The notes under the pieces are model-generated. The model worked only from the letters and a program-made list of their open reading frames with translations, was not told the DNA's origin and did not search any database. A program made the position numbers and the translations under genes. Positions 53,618 through 64,000 of a stretch of DNA of 64,000 bases are shown here, piece by piece. Position 1 is the stretch's first letter; each line of letters starts with the position of its first letter. Source of the DNA: Buxus sempervirens (Eukaryota; Streptophyta; Magnoliopsida; Buxales; Buxaceae); the NCBI GenBank assembly GCA_947561395.2, contig OX387193.1:28886276-28950275 (forward strand), written 5' to 3'.

Positions 53618-54361
53618 TAATTTATTTTGCTTTTAATATAAATATAATTAATTGTAATTTTGTCATATTAATTAATAAAAAAACCATTTTTGTTAAATAT
53701 GTTAATTATTTGTTATTGTATATGTGCGTCTTTATAAATTAATATGGCAAAATTCATATTTGTTATTTATAGCTAAAATAGATAACAAATTAATGCTAAG
53801 CTATATCATATTTATTTCACAAGGCTGTGTTTATTCACGAGAATTTGGTGGAAAAAAATATATTCTTGAATTTCAAAGTTTTCCGTGTGTTTGTTGTAAT
53901 GGAAAACTTAACACCATGGGAAAATTTTTCCCAAATGATAAAAAAATGGTGGCAAAAGTTATTTTCCTTCGGCTCTACTTGTTTCAGTGGAAAATATTTT
54001 CAGGAGAATTTATTTTCCAAAAAAAAAATTTCTAAGGAAAATTTTTCTTTCCTTTTCTCTAGGCATTTGGATGTAACTTGAAAAAAAAATGTGGAAAGTG
54101 AGGATTGAAATGAAAGTTTATAAAGTAGGGAAAGGGTGAAAATTTAATATATAGTTTTCGTCCCTTAATTTTTAAATATATCAAAAATGGTATAAGACGT
54201 TATCAAATTTACAGAAATCGACCCAAGCTCTATTCGAATCAAATGAGGTAAACCAAAAATATCTTCAACAATTTTCTCTATTTCAATCTTGCCTTCCAAA
54301 CCTTTCCTCAAAATAGGAACAATGACTACAAACTTTGCCCTTCCGAACACCGTCTTGCTAT
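53618..54361. other. AT-rich DNA with a DNA-transposon relic
   Basis: 53820-54075 has GGAAAA/TTTTCC units like those at 49474. The minus frame 54350-54165 (FGRAKFVVIVP, LRKGLEGKIEIEKIVEDIFG) is interrupted by the copia insertion and is unrecognised. Confidence 0.4.
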
Positions 54362-54838
54362 TGTTGGTTTATTATAATAAAAAAAAACAATAATAATAAA
54401 AAGAAAAAAAGTGCAAAAAGAGGGAACTATGGGATTTAGTTTCCCACGAAGAGGGAACGTCCCTACTCTTCCTCTTTATGAAATTTCAGTAAAAATGGAT
54501 ATATTCTCTTCGTATAAAAGCTGTAATCGTCTTCCCCATATTTTTATCTATCTTGTTCTCTCTAATTTCTACTTCTAAACGACACAATTTTAGTCTTAAT
54601 TATTCAATTGTTTTCGTTTTGTTCTTTGGGCAAAGAAAGGTGTAGTGTACAGCAAGCAAGCTGGGCTGTTGTATCATGGGGGCATCATGTCGTTCATCTG
54701 TTGCATCCTAAAGAGAGCAACCTAGTAGTGCCTTATCCTTACCTACTTCAACACATATCCGGTCAATCTTAAATTTCTGTTTATTGGAGCGATTGAAGGT
54801 ACGAACCTTGCAGATTTTTTTAGCTTCTATTTCCAACA
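54362..54838 (+). repeat. 5' LTR of the copia element
   Basis: 477 bp. Includes TATAAAA at 54513-54519, a likely core promoter. It lacks two segments present in the 3' LTR (for example the stretch around AGCAAGTTTCTTATGTTG and GGAAATTATTCGTAGAGG). Confidence 0.9.
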
Positions 54839-54862
54839 ATTTTAAGACATTTTGATTGATTC

Positions 54863-55795
54863 ATGGAGAATCCCTCTGAATCTGTCGTTTCTAAACCCTC
54901 TGACCAGAATAAGCCTTTCCGATTTCAGGGTGCACACTTTCAGAGATGGAGAAAAAAAATTCTATTTTATCTTACTCTCATGAAAGTTGCGTATGTGTTT
55001 AATGATGAGGAACCTGTGAGGAATGAGCAGCTTAATACAGAACACGGAGAAATTTCTGCACAACAACAATATCTCCAAAAGTGGGATAATGATGACTATA
55101 TGTGTAGAAATTACATCATAAACTGTTTGTCTGATGATCTGTATGACTATTATGGACAGACTTTCCCGACTTCTAAAACCCTATGTTCTACCCCATAGAA
55201 AAAGTATGATATGGAAGAAGCTAGAGCCAAAAAGTATGCTGTTAGCAGGTACTTTAAGTTCCAGATGATTGAGGATAAATCTGTAGTATCCCAAACCCAT
55301 GATTTATAGATTATAGTTCATGAAATAATCAGTGAAAGAATGCAGATAGTTGAACAATTTCAAGTAGTAGCTATCATAGATAAACTTCCAGCCTCTTGGA
55401 AAGAGTTAAAAAATATCCTTAGGCATAAGACCAAGGAATTCTCTCTAGAAACTCTGATTACTAGATTGATGATAGAAGAAGAGGCTAGAATTCAAGACAA
55501 AAAGGATGAATTGAATGATGAAGATGTAACTAAGGTTCACATGGTGAATTCTGAGAAACAGACAAAGAACAATCTGAAACCCCAAAGGAGAAACATGAAA
55601 TTCAAACATAACCCAAGCCTTGGCCAGAATAGAAACCCGAACCAAAGGAATAAGAACCATGGACCCCTTCAAAACAAAATCAGAATACTAATGCTGTTGC
55701 TGCTGTCTATTATTGTTTTGTTTGTGGCAAGCCTGGGCACACTGCAAAGGCATGCAGATTCTAAAAACGTCATCCTGTTGCACAAGCAAACGTGA
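54863..55795 (+). pseudogene. Copia Gag
   Basis: Starts MENPSESVVSK, then FQGAHFQRWRKKILFYL, the usual N-terminal gag region. A TAG lies at 55196-55198 and another near 55307. Later KLPASWKELKNILRHKTKE, EARIQDKKDELN, and in another frame a zinc knuckle CFVCGKPGHTAKAC. The Gag would package the element's RNA. Confidence 0.85.
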
Positions 55796-56730
55796 CCGAA
55801 GAGACACTCATAGCAATGATTATCGAGGTCAACATACTCCAAGGTTCTGAAGGGTGGTGGGTAGACACTGGAGCTTCTAAGCATGTCTGCCATGATCATG
55901 ATTGGTTCAAGTCTTATTTCTCTGCTGATAATGATAGGAAGGTGCCGCTTGGTGATTCTCATACCACCAAGGTTCTGGGTACGGGTAAAGTGTAGTTGAA
56001 GTATCTTATCTGGACGAATGATTTTGCTGAAAGATGTTCTTCACACTCCTGAAAATTAGGAAGAACTTAGTTTCTAGTTTCCTTTTGAATAAGGATAGTT
56101 TCAAACAAATCATAGAATCAGACCAATATGTAATTACCAAAAATGGGATGTTTGTGGGAAAGGGTTATGCTTGTGATGGAATGTTTAAGTTAAATGTTGA
56201 AAATATCAATAAAGTTGCTTCTAGTTCTGTTTATATTGCATCTTGTGTTAATTTTTGGCATGCACGTCTTTGTCATATTAATGGGAAGTATGTAAAGAAT
56301 ATGAGTAATTTATGATTTATACCTAAATTGAATAATGAAAATTTTGAAAAAAGTGAATCTTATAGTTTGGCAAAAATTACTAAAAAAACCCTTTAAGAGT
56401 GTTGAAAGAAATTCTGAAATATTAGAATTAATTCACACAAACATATGTGAAATGGAAGGTATCTTAACCAGAGGAGACAAAAGATACTTTATAACCTTTA
56501 TTGCTGATTTTTCTAGATATACAAATGTATATCTACTTAAACACAAAAGTGATGCCTTAGATATTTTCAAGGTCTATGTTATAGAAATTGAAAATCAATT
56601 TAATAGGAAAATTAAAAGACTAAGAAGTGATAGAGGTGGAGAATATGGATCAATTGATTTTAATTCCTATATTCAATCTTTAGGAATAATACATGAAACT
56701 ACTCCTGAATCTAATGGAATAGCTTAACAT
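55796..56730 (+). pseudogene. Copia protease and integrase
   Basis: The protease active site is in WWVDTGASKHVC. GAG-pre-integrase FWHARLCHINGKY follows, then integrase with LELIHTNICE (D), LRSDRGGEYGS (D) and HETTPESNGIA (E). A stop follows NGIA at 56725-56727, where Q is expected (CAG/CAA to TAA). Integrase continues out of frame past it. Confidence 0.85.
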
Positions 56731-58814
56731 AAAAATATAGTCATAGTAGAACTCACTAATGCTATGCTTATTAGTTCTGGGGCACCCTCCAATTTATGGA
56801 GGGAAGCACTCCTAACAGCTTGCTATATACTAAATAGAGTACAACATAAAGTTATATAAACTACACCTTTTGAATTATGGAAAAATAGAAACAATTTAAA
56901 TTACTTTAGAGTATGAGGTTGTCTAGATTACGTAAGATTACCTAATTTTAGAAGAGCTAAATTAGGAAATATAGCTTTTGAGTGTGCTTTTGTATGCTAT
57001 GCTCAAACAAGCAAAGCTTGCATATTTTTTGACCTTAAAAACAATGTAATTATTGAATTTTTAGATGCTGAATTTTATAAAGATAAATTTCCATTTAAAT
57101 CTAGAAATAGTGGGGGTTTAATTCCTAATAATGAACCAAGTTCTTCTATACCCAGATTAGAAAGTCAAGTTGACTATGAAATACAACCTAGGAGAAGCAA
57201 AAGGGCTAGAGTTGAAAAGGAATTTGGACCTAATTATTATATTTACAATATTGAAGGTGATCCAACTTCCTTTGAAGAGGCTTTGAACTCTTTAGACTCT
57301 GACTTTTGGAAAGAAGCCATTAATGATGAAATAGATTCTTTAATTTCCAATCAAACTTGGAAATTAGTTGTTTTACCTCCAAGATGTAAAATAATTGGTT
57401 GTAAATGAGTAGTTAGGAAAAAATTAAAACCAGATAGCACAATAGATAAATACAAAGCTAGATTAGTTGCCAAAGGTTTAAACAAAAGGAAGACATAGAC
57501 TTTTTTGACACTTACTCCCCTGTTACCAGAATTACATCCATCAAAGTATTAATTTGCTATATTTGCAATACACAATTTAATAATACATCAAATGGATGTA
57601 AAAACTGCATTTTTAAATGGAGATTTAGATGAAGAAATATATATGGATCAACCAGAAGGTTTTATATCTCCTGGTAATGAACATAAAGTATGTAAATTAA
57701 TAAAATCTTTATATGGTCTAAAACAAGCACAAAACAATGGCATGATAAATTTGATCATTTTCTTATCACTAATGGTTTCAGAACAAATGAAAGTGATAAA
57801 TGCATTTATTATAAAGTAGAAAATGGAGTTCATGTCATTATTTGTTTATATGTTGATGATTTGTTGATCTTTGGTTCTAATTTAGATATCATTAAAGTGA
57901 CTAAATTATTGCTTAGTAGTAACTTTGATATGAAAGATCTAGGAGAAGCTAATGTTATTCTTGGAATGAAAATCACTAGGACTGAGAATGAAATATTCCT
58001 AGATCAGTCACATTACATTGAGAAAATACTAAAGAAATATAAATTCTCTGAATGCAAACTTGTCTGCATTCCTTTTGATCCTAGTATACATTTGTATCCT
58101 ACAGATAATGATAATGATAATGATATTGTGAATCAAAAGGAGTATGCTAGTATAGTTGGTAGTTTAAGATATGCTATTTATTGTACTAGACCTGATATTA
58201 CATATGCCGTTGGTATACTCGGTAGATTTACTAGTAAACTAAACTTTGAGCTTTGGAATGCTATAAATAGGATGATGAAATACCTTAAGAAAATCATACA
58301 TTATGGCATATGTTATCAGAGGTTTTACGCTGTCCTTGAGGAATATAGCGATGTTGGTTGGAACACACTCTCTGGTGATTCAATGTCTACCATTGGCTAT
58401 ATATGCACATTGGGTGGTGGGGCTGTATCTTGGAAATCCAAGAAGTAGCAAATTATTGCAAAGTCCACTATGGAAGTTGAACTTGTTGCTTTAGCTTCAG
58501 CTAGTGAGGAAGCAGGTTGGTTACGTGATTTAATATCACAGATATCTGTATGGAATGAACAAATACCACCTATCTTGATTCATTGTGATAGTACTGCTGC
58601 TATAAGTAGAGTGCATAACAAATATTATAATGGGAAATCCAGATCTATTAGAAGAAAGCACAGTACTATGAGATCATACCTAAACAATGGTACTATAAAT
58701 GTTGATTTTGTAAGGTCTGGTGATAATATCACAGATCCTTTAACAAAGCCTCTAGCTAGAGAAAAGATCTGGAATACATCGAGGGGGATGGGACTTAAGC
58801 CCATAGAAAAATAA
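56731..58814 (+). pseudogene. Copia reverse transcriptase and RNase H
   Basis: Pieces in order: [50 protein letters not shown] (then a frameshift), and the active site LYVDDLLIFGS at 57844-57876. Then MKDLGEANVILGMKI and RPDITYAVGILGRF. A TAG splits SWKSKK from KSTMEVELVALASASEEAGW, the start of the RNase H core. The end is DPLTKPLAREK. Polymerase catalytic Asp residues are kept, but several stops prevent a polyprotein. Confidence 0.88.
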
Positions 58815-59393
58815 ATCTCCTATGAGGATACCCAACCTAGGGACTGGAGATCCCAAGAACTAGGTTCAAAGGGCAAAATGAATCATAGAGTGATTTGACT
58901 TTGGAATATGTACTACTTGTTTTATAGTCCATCCCTATGGTGTAAGTGCATATTCATAACGATATAAAAGTTGAATTTTAATTCTTAATGAGATCTATTG
59001 CTCAATTTGAGTGGGATGTCTAGTTATGAGAGTATCCTTGATAGACTCACCAGTATGAATGAGGAAGTGGGGCCGCTTCTTATGAGAATTGGACTAACTC
59101 TCTAGAACACTCATGAAACTGGGATCAAGCACAAGGCCGAAATGTGCTGGCTTTTGAACTCCTAATTTTGACACCTTGAATATTATGTGTGTGAAACAAT
59201 TCCATGTATCCTCAAGTAGTCTTAGTTCAAGACTTGTTCACTTTGAATCTAATACAGGAATTGTTAAAACACTAAATGAGGGTTCAAGCCAATGGCACCT
59301 TCATTATGCATAATGTTTTATCTTCGCCCAGATGTTTTGTTTGATTTAATCATCTTATTGTTCTTTATGTTTTTATTAAAATAAGTGGGAGAT

Positions 59394-59965
59394 TGTTGGT
59401 TGATTATAATATAAAAAACAATAATAATAATAATAATAAGAAAAAAAAAGTGCAAAAATGGGATTCAGTTACTTTCCTTAAAATATGGGATTTAGTTTCC
59501 CACGAAGAGGGAAAGTCCCTACTCTTCCTCTTTGTGACGTTTCAGTAAAAGCGGATATATTCTCTCCGTATAAAAGTTGTAATCGTCTTCCCCATATTTT
59601 TATCTATCTTCTTCTCTTTGATTTCTACTTCCAAATGATACAATTTCAGTCTTAATTATTCAATTGTTTTCGTTTTGTTCACTGGGCAAAGAAAGGTTTG
59701 TAGTGTGGAGCAAGTTTCTTATGTTGATGCAGATCAAAGGAAACATACAACAAGCAGGTTGGGCTGTTGTATCCTGGGGGCATCGCGTCGTTCAACTATT
59801 GCATTGGAAATTATTCGTAGAGGTGCAAATGTCCTAAAGAGAGCGATGTAGTACGCGCCTCATCCTTGCCTACTTCAACACATATCCGATCAGTCTTAAA
59901 TTTCTGTTTATTGGAGCGATTGAAGGTACGAACCCTGCAGATTTTTTTGGCTTCTATTTCCAACA
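59394..59965 (+). repeat. 3' LTR of the copia element
   Basis: 572 bp. Carries the same CGTATAAAAG promoter motif. Longer than the 5' LTR by two indels, so the element is not recent, or the 5' LTR has since been deleted in part. Confidence 0.9.
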
Positions 59966-60520
59966 GCTATTCCATTATGTAGCTACAATGACAATAATAG
60001 TCAACTGTGAATCTCTATCCTGACATCCTTCGTGGACTGAATGTTCCCTAGACTTTCTTGTATTTATTGGTACAACCAATGATCTTTCAAACCACTACAT
60101 AAGAACTATAAATTCCTAGTTGGTTCTTGTAGCGGATTGATAATACACCACTTATCATCATGATTTGTGAATAGAGCAAACATAGGCAAGTGACACATCA
60201 TAGCTTCCCAGATCCTAAAGCAAACAATTAGGGTTCAACAAAACCAAGGTTTCATGCTTCCGAATGTAAGAAAACAACACAACCAGGGACCCTTCATTAA
60301 CCACACTGTCCTCTTCGCTTTCCCAAACACCAAATTGCTACTGTTGTAGTCGTTCTTGTTAAGCTATTTCATGGAGGGATTCACACCCAGAATTCCTTCG
60401 AGATTCTTCCCAAATCCATCGCTTTTCCTCCTAAACAATTGTTGCTCTTCTCAACACTTTAATTGGTCAAACGAAACGAAGAGGCCATGATCCGATATCC
60501 TTTAAGGGGCTTTGACCTTT
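59966..60520. other. DNA between two copia elements
   Basis: No gene or terminal repeat recognised. CTTCCGAATG and the sequence around 60300-60350 recall the flank at 54330-54361 (CTTCCGAACACC, CTTGCTA), so a short duplication is possible. Confidence 0.35.
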
Positions 60521-61219
60521 TGTGGAGATGAAAGCTGCCAATTGAGCTTGATCGTGCTATTGGGTGGGGTCCAAGCCCATGATGGGGCCCACCCACCATC
60601 ATTTGAGAGGAAGAGAACTTCTATTCTCTTTTTTAGAAACAAAGAAATAGAATAGGGTTGCTGCCATGTTAGGTTTTTGGCTAGACAGAGGGTGAGAATG
60701 TGAATTTTGGAGTAGAAGAAAAGTGGAGAAAAAAGGGGCAAAACATGGGTACATTTTGGGGTTTTGTTCGTGCTCAAGAAAGAGGTTTTTGGCTTGTTTT
60801 CTTCTTGGTTTCCAACACCAAGGTTGTTGATTTCTCCAACGGGGTTGGAAGGGTGTGGTGAGGTATTCACATTGTTACAGTTGGGAGGTGATATTGTATT
60901 ATCTCTATTTTCTGGTTGTATCTTAAGTTTTGGGCAAGAACTTGAGAGATCTACTTGTATTATTTTTTATCTTGAGATAGTGTAACTTTTGCTTAAATTG
61001 CCTCGTGGTTTTTTTCTCTTCACTGGAGGGGTTTCACGTAAATTTTGGTGTGCCCCTCTATTGTCTTCCATGTGTTTAATTATTTGCATCTTATAACAGT
61101 TAGTTTTGCTATCCTCACATATTGGTTTGGATTGTGCTTGCAATTTCCAATTTGTGTTGTTTGCCTTGACTCACATACAAATAGGGGAAAATGTTTTCGC
61201 CTTTCGTCTATCCCCAACA
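60521..61219 (+). repeat. Probable 5' LTR of a second copia element
   Basis: TGTGGAGATGAAAGC to CCCCAACA, with TG...CA ends. It is followed by GTGGTATCACAGATTGG, a near match to the tRNA-Met primer site TGGTATCAGAGC. The start is an estimate. The 3' LTR lies beyond the window. Confidence 0.55.
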
Positions 61220-61290
61220 AGTGGTATCACAGATTGGTTATTTGAGGTGTGATTGTTTTGTGGGTCAAAATGGATGGTTGAACAAATAGG

Positions 61291-61878
61291 ATGGTTAGCC
61301 TTAATGGCTTTGACGAGTTGATTTGGAAGGCTAAGATAGAAGAAATTCTATATTGCAAAGACTTGTATTCACCCATTGAAGGGGACAATGCCAAACCAAA
61401 GGAGATGTCAAATGATGAATGGAAGAAATTGAATAGAAAGTGTATTGATCATATTAGGCAATGGTTGGATGACAGTGTATTCCACCATGTGTCTAATGAA
61501 ACTTCTGCTAGTTCTCTGTGGAAGAAGCTATAAGTTTTTTATGAGAGGAAACTGCAGGAAATAAGGCTTTCTTAATAAGAAAGCTTGTGAACTTGAAGTT
61601 TAAAGAAGGCAGTTCCATTGCAGAACATTTAAATGAAGTACACAGTATTGTCAATCAGTTGGCTGTAATGAAGATGGTATTAGAAAATGAACTTCAAGCT
61701 TTGTTGCTTCTTAGTTCGTTGCCTAATAGTTGGAAAACCTTGGTGGTGTCACTCAGCAACTCTGCTCCAGATGGTGTACTTACCATGAGTCAAGTTACTA
61801 GTAGGTTTCTCAATGAAGAAACAAGGAGAAAGTCAGTTAGTGATGATAATCCACAAGCCCTAGTCACAGAGAGGAGAG
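61291..61878 (+). pseudogene. Gag of the second copia, interrupted
   Basis: UBN2-type gag: LNGFDELIWKAKIEEIL, RQWLDDSVFHHVSNE, a TAA at 61531-61533 and a frame change, then EGSSIAEHLNEVHSIVNQL and LLLLSSLPNSWKTLVVSLSN. It ends abruptly after PQALVTERR where the third copia begins. Confidence 0.8.
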
Positions 61879-62119
61879 TGTTGGCTAGCAAGATCTGTGC
61901 ATTAGCTGGCGAGATTTGTGTTGATTCCAAGATTGTAGGGAAGCCTATTTGTTTCCTTGTACATATTATTTGTTTCCTTGTACAAATTATTGTCTTACCT
62001 AAAATAGGAGTCTAGGTCTTCTTGTTTTCTTGTATATATACTTCCTGTAAAGGTCAATACAGTAATGAAAAAATTCACAGAACAGAAACGTTCTTTTGTA
62101 TTCTTGGCCATGTTCAACA
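61879..62119 (+). repeat. 5' LTR of the third copia
   Basis: Short LTR with a small internal duplication TTTGTTTCCTTGTACA (61948-61989, two copies) and a TATATATAC box near 62033. Confidence 0.85.
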
Positions 62120-62131
62120 TGGTATCAGAGC
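62120..62131 (+). other. Primer binding site, tRNA-Met type
   Basis: TGGTATCAGAGC, complementary to the 3' end of initiator tRNA-Met, directly after the LTR. Confidence 0.9.
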
Positions 62132-62218
62132 AAGTCTGATCCAAAAGCCCTTTTTTTTTCTCCCTCCTGCACTCTTCTTGAACTGAACCCTGTATTCCTA
62201 GAACTTTCCGAAATTGCA

Positions 62219-63070
62219 ATGGCAGAACAAGAACGAAATCCGATTGTTCCAACCACACTGAACAACCCGATTATTATTCAGCAGGAAAATTCTGGCTTTC
62301 CTGTCAGTATTATCCTAGACGAAACAAATTATTCTTTATGGTCACAGTTGATGGAGATGCGTATTGGAGCCCGCAACAAGGTTGGGTATCTTACTGGAGC
62401 AGCGGTGAAACCTGCACCCAACAATCCAAACTATGATACATGGATTACCGAAAATCATAAAGTGAAGAGCTGGCTCATTGAATCAATGAGCCCCCACCTG
62501 ATGCAGAGGTTTATTCGTCTTGCTATAGCAAAAGAGATATGGAAGGCAGTGTCGAGGACCTTCTATGATGGATCTAATGAAACATGATTGTTTGAGCTGA
62601 ATCAAAAGTCTTTTTCAACCACTCAGAATGGTAGGCCTTTATCTACATATTATAATGAACTTGTTGCAATCTTCCAGGAAATCGATCATGGAAACACATC
62701 CCAAGAAGAATCTGTCGAAGGGATTGTACAACTTCATTTGACGATGATGAGGTTGCGAGTTCATATTTTCTTGAGTGGTCTTGATTCTGAATATGATCAG
62801 ATCCAAGGAGAAATTCTTCAAAAAGACCCAAAACTGGACCTAGAGGGAGCCTATGCATGTGTGAGAAGAGAGTCACAACAGCGACAAGTCATGGGAGCAT
62901 CTAGGTTGGTTTCTGAAAATACAGCCATGATTGCTAACTGAAGCCAGCGAGGGGCAGGTTCAAATTCTGCAAAAGGAAAAAATAACCAAGGTTCAGGAAA
63001 GTCAAACAATTATGTTTGCACTCACTGTGGTGAATCTGGCCATTCAAAGCAGCGTTGCTATGAGCTTATT
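62219..63070 (+). pseudogene. Gag of the third copia
   Basis: Start MAEQERNPIVPTTL, then LDETNYSLWSQLMEMRIGAR, TWITENHKVKSWLIESMSP and FLSGLDSEYDQIQGEIL. In-frame TGA codons lie at 62585-62587 (where W would fit NETW) and 62939-62941. After the second comes the zinc knuckle CTHCGESGHSKQRC (from 63017). The frame is otherwise kept, so decay is slight. Confidence 0.88.
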
Positions 63071-63239
63071 GGATATTTCGAATGGTGGGATTTTTTGAAG
63101 AAACCAGGAAGAACATTACTGGGAAAGCAACAGTGGCCATATCAGGTGAAGGCCTTCCAATTCAGGAGGAAACTCCAATGCCTACTGCCAATGTAACTCA
63201 TCCAGGTTGTGTTGGTAAGGCTAGCTTCTTTCTGCTATT

Positions 63240-64000
63240 ACTAAGGATAATACTTGGATTATTGATACCGGTGCATCCGATCATATGATTAGAGACACTA
63301 GTAAATTGCAAAATCTTCGCACATCTTCTCAACAGGTCATATCCACAGCAAATGGTGGTACCTCTCCTATTAGAGGGGAGGGATCCATTGTCCTATCTAA
63401 TGCCATAACCCTTGATACAGTTTTGGTTGTTCCTAGCCTTGAATATAATTTGTTGTCTGTAAGTCAAATCACCTCAACATTAAATTTTACTGTTACTTTT
63501 TGGACCCGTTTTTGTGTTTTTCAGGATATTTTAACCCGGAGGACTCTTGGTTGTGGTGTTAAATGGGGCAAACTCTACTACTTAGAATTGACAGCAACTG
63601 GCGAACGGAAGTACAACAAGACTTGTTTGGTGACGAAGGGTGATAGGACAGTAGCTGATGTGTGGCTTTGGCATAGGAGGCTAGGGCATCTTTCCTTTGG
63701 TTATCTTAAGAAATTGAAATCGAGTTTGTTTACAGGATTGAATGTTTCAGATTTACAGTGTGACATTTGTGAATTGGCAAAGAGCCATCGTAAACCTTAT
63801 TTATCTACTTTCAATAAATGCTCTGCACCCTTTATGGTTATTCACACTGATATTTGGGGGCCAGCTATAGTCCCGTCTATATCTAAAGCCCTTTATTTAT
63901 CACCTTTATTGATGAGTGTACTTAGATGATTTGGGTATCCTTACTTCATAAGAAAAGTGATGCTAGTACTGCTTTTCAGGAATTTTACAACATGGTGAAA
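63240..64000 (+). pseudogene. Protease and integrase N-terminus of the third copia
   Basis: Protease active site WIIDTGASDHM. Then VPSLEYNLLSVSQ, LWHRRLGHLSFGYLKKL and CDICELAKSHRKPY (the HHCC zinc site of integrase), followed by VIHTDIWGP (first catalytic Asp). A frameshift near 63890 separates this from FIDECT and MIWVSLLHKKSDAS. The rest lies outside the window. Confidence 0.88.

Larger units (their letters stand above)
54362..59965 (+). mobile_element. Complete but decayed Ty1/copia retrotransposon
   Basis: 5' LTR 54362-54838 and 3' LTR 59394-59965, both TGTTGG...CCAACA. GCTAT flanks the whole element (54357-54361 and 59966-59970), an exact 5 bp TSD. Order is Gag, protease, integrase, RT, RNase H, which is copia order. 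A polypurine tract (AAGTGGGAGAT, 59383-59393) precedes the 3' LTR. The sequence after the 5' LTR does not match the usual tRNA-Met primer site. Stops and frameshifts break nearly all domains. Confidence 0.93.
61879..64000 (+). mobile_element. Third copia, inserted in the second, cut by the window end
   Basis: 5' LTR 61879-62119 (241 bp, TGTTGG...TTCAACA). It is followed at once by the exact tRNA-Met primer site TGGTATCAGAGC (62120-62131), then Gag, protease and the start of integrase. It runs off the end at 64000. Confidence 0.88.

Noticed and set aside
1-64000. CRISPR array, operons, riboswitches or phage-like systems
   Set aside because: No regularly spaced repeats of that kind, and the DNA is clearly plant nuclear.

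Overview
The window is nuclear DNA of a flowering plant. The evidence is split plant genes with GT-AG introns, plant L1 LINEs with a C-terminal zinc-binding domain, hAT and copia elements with plant hallmarks, and a plant-type 5S rRNA / tRNA-Asn fragment. Nothing is bacterial, and nothing fixes the species; the large introns full of transposons argue for a medium-to-large, probably non-grass genome. Only two ordinary genes are supported. Most of the rest is transposon sequence of several ages.

Layout. 1-5150: relics (an LRR kinase fragment, a small hAT MITE, a 1.4 kb CACTA hairpin), then the last two exons of an RPB8-like RNA polymerase subunit on the + strand (4233-4624). 5160-8030: a broken Ty3/gypsy fragment carrying a Harbinger-like MITE, then a LINE fragment. 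8215-13132: a long solo LTR with a second solo LTR of the same family inside it; both have intact target-site duplications (TSDs). 13191-16640: MITEs and AT-rich DNA.

16748-52014 (minus): one small gene for an EF-hand protein. It has four coding exons whose phases join exactly (169 codons) spread over 35.3 kb. Intron 1 is about 10.8 kb, intron 2 is 138 bp and intron 3 is about 23.8 kb. Intron 3 holds a decayed hAT transposon, a nearly full-length L1 LINE, a 5'-truncated L1 with an RNase H domain, and a third L1 split by a 2.7 kb solo LTR. Intron 1 holds a hAT MITE, a gypsy gag relic and a 293 bp retroposon that fuses part of a 5S rRNA to part of a tRNA-Asn.

52015-64000: the region upstream of the EF-hand gene. 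It has a 528 bp MULE-type MITE with a 9 bp TSD and a complete but decayed copia element (54362-59965, 5 bp TSD). A second copia has its gag interrupted by a third copia that runs off the window end.

The two genes are convergent. All splice sites, TSDs and domains were read by eye from the sequence; no database search or alignment program was run.
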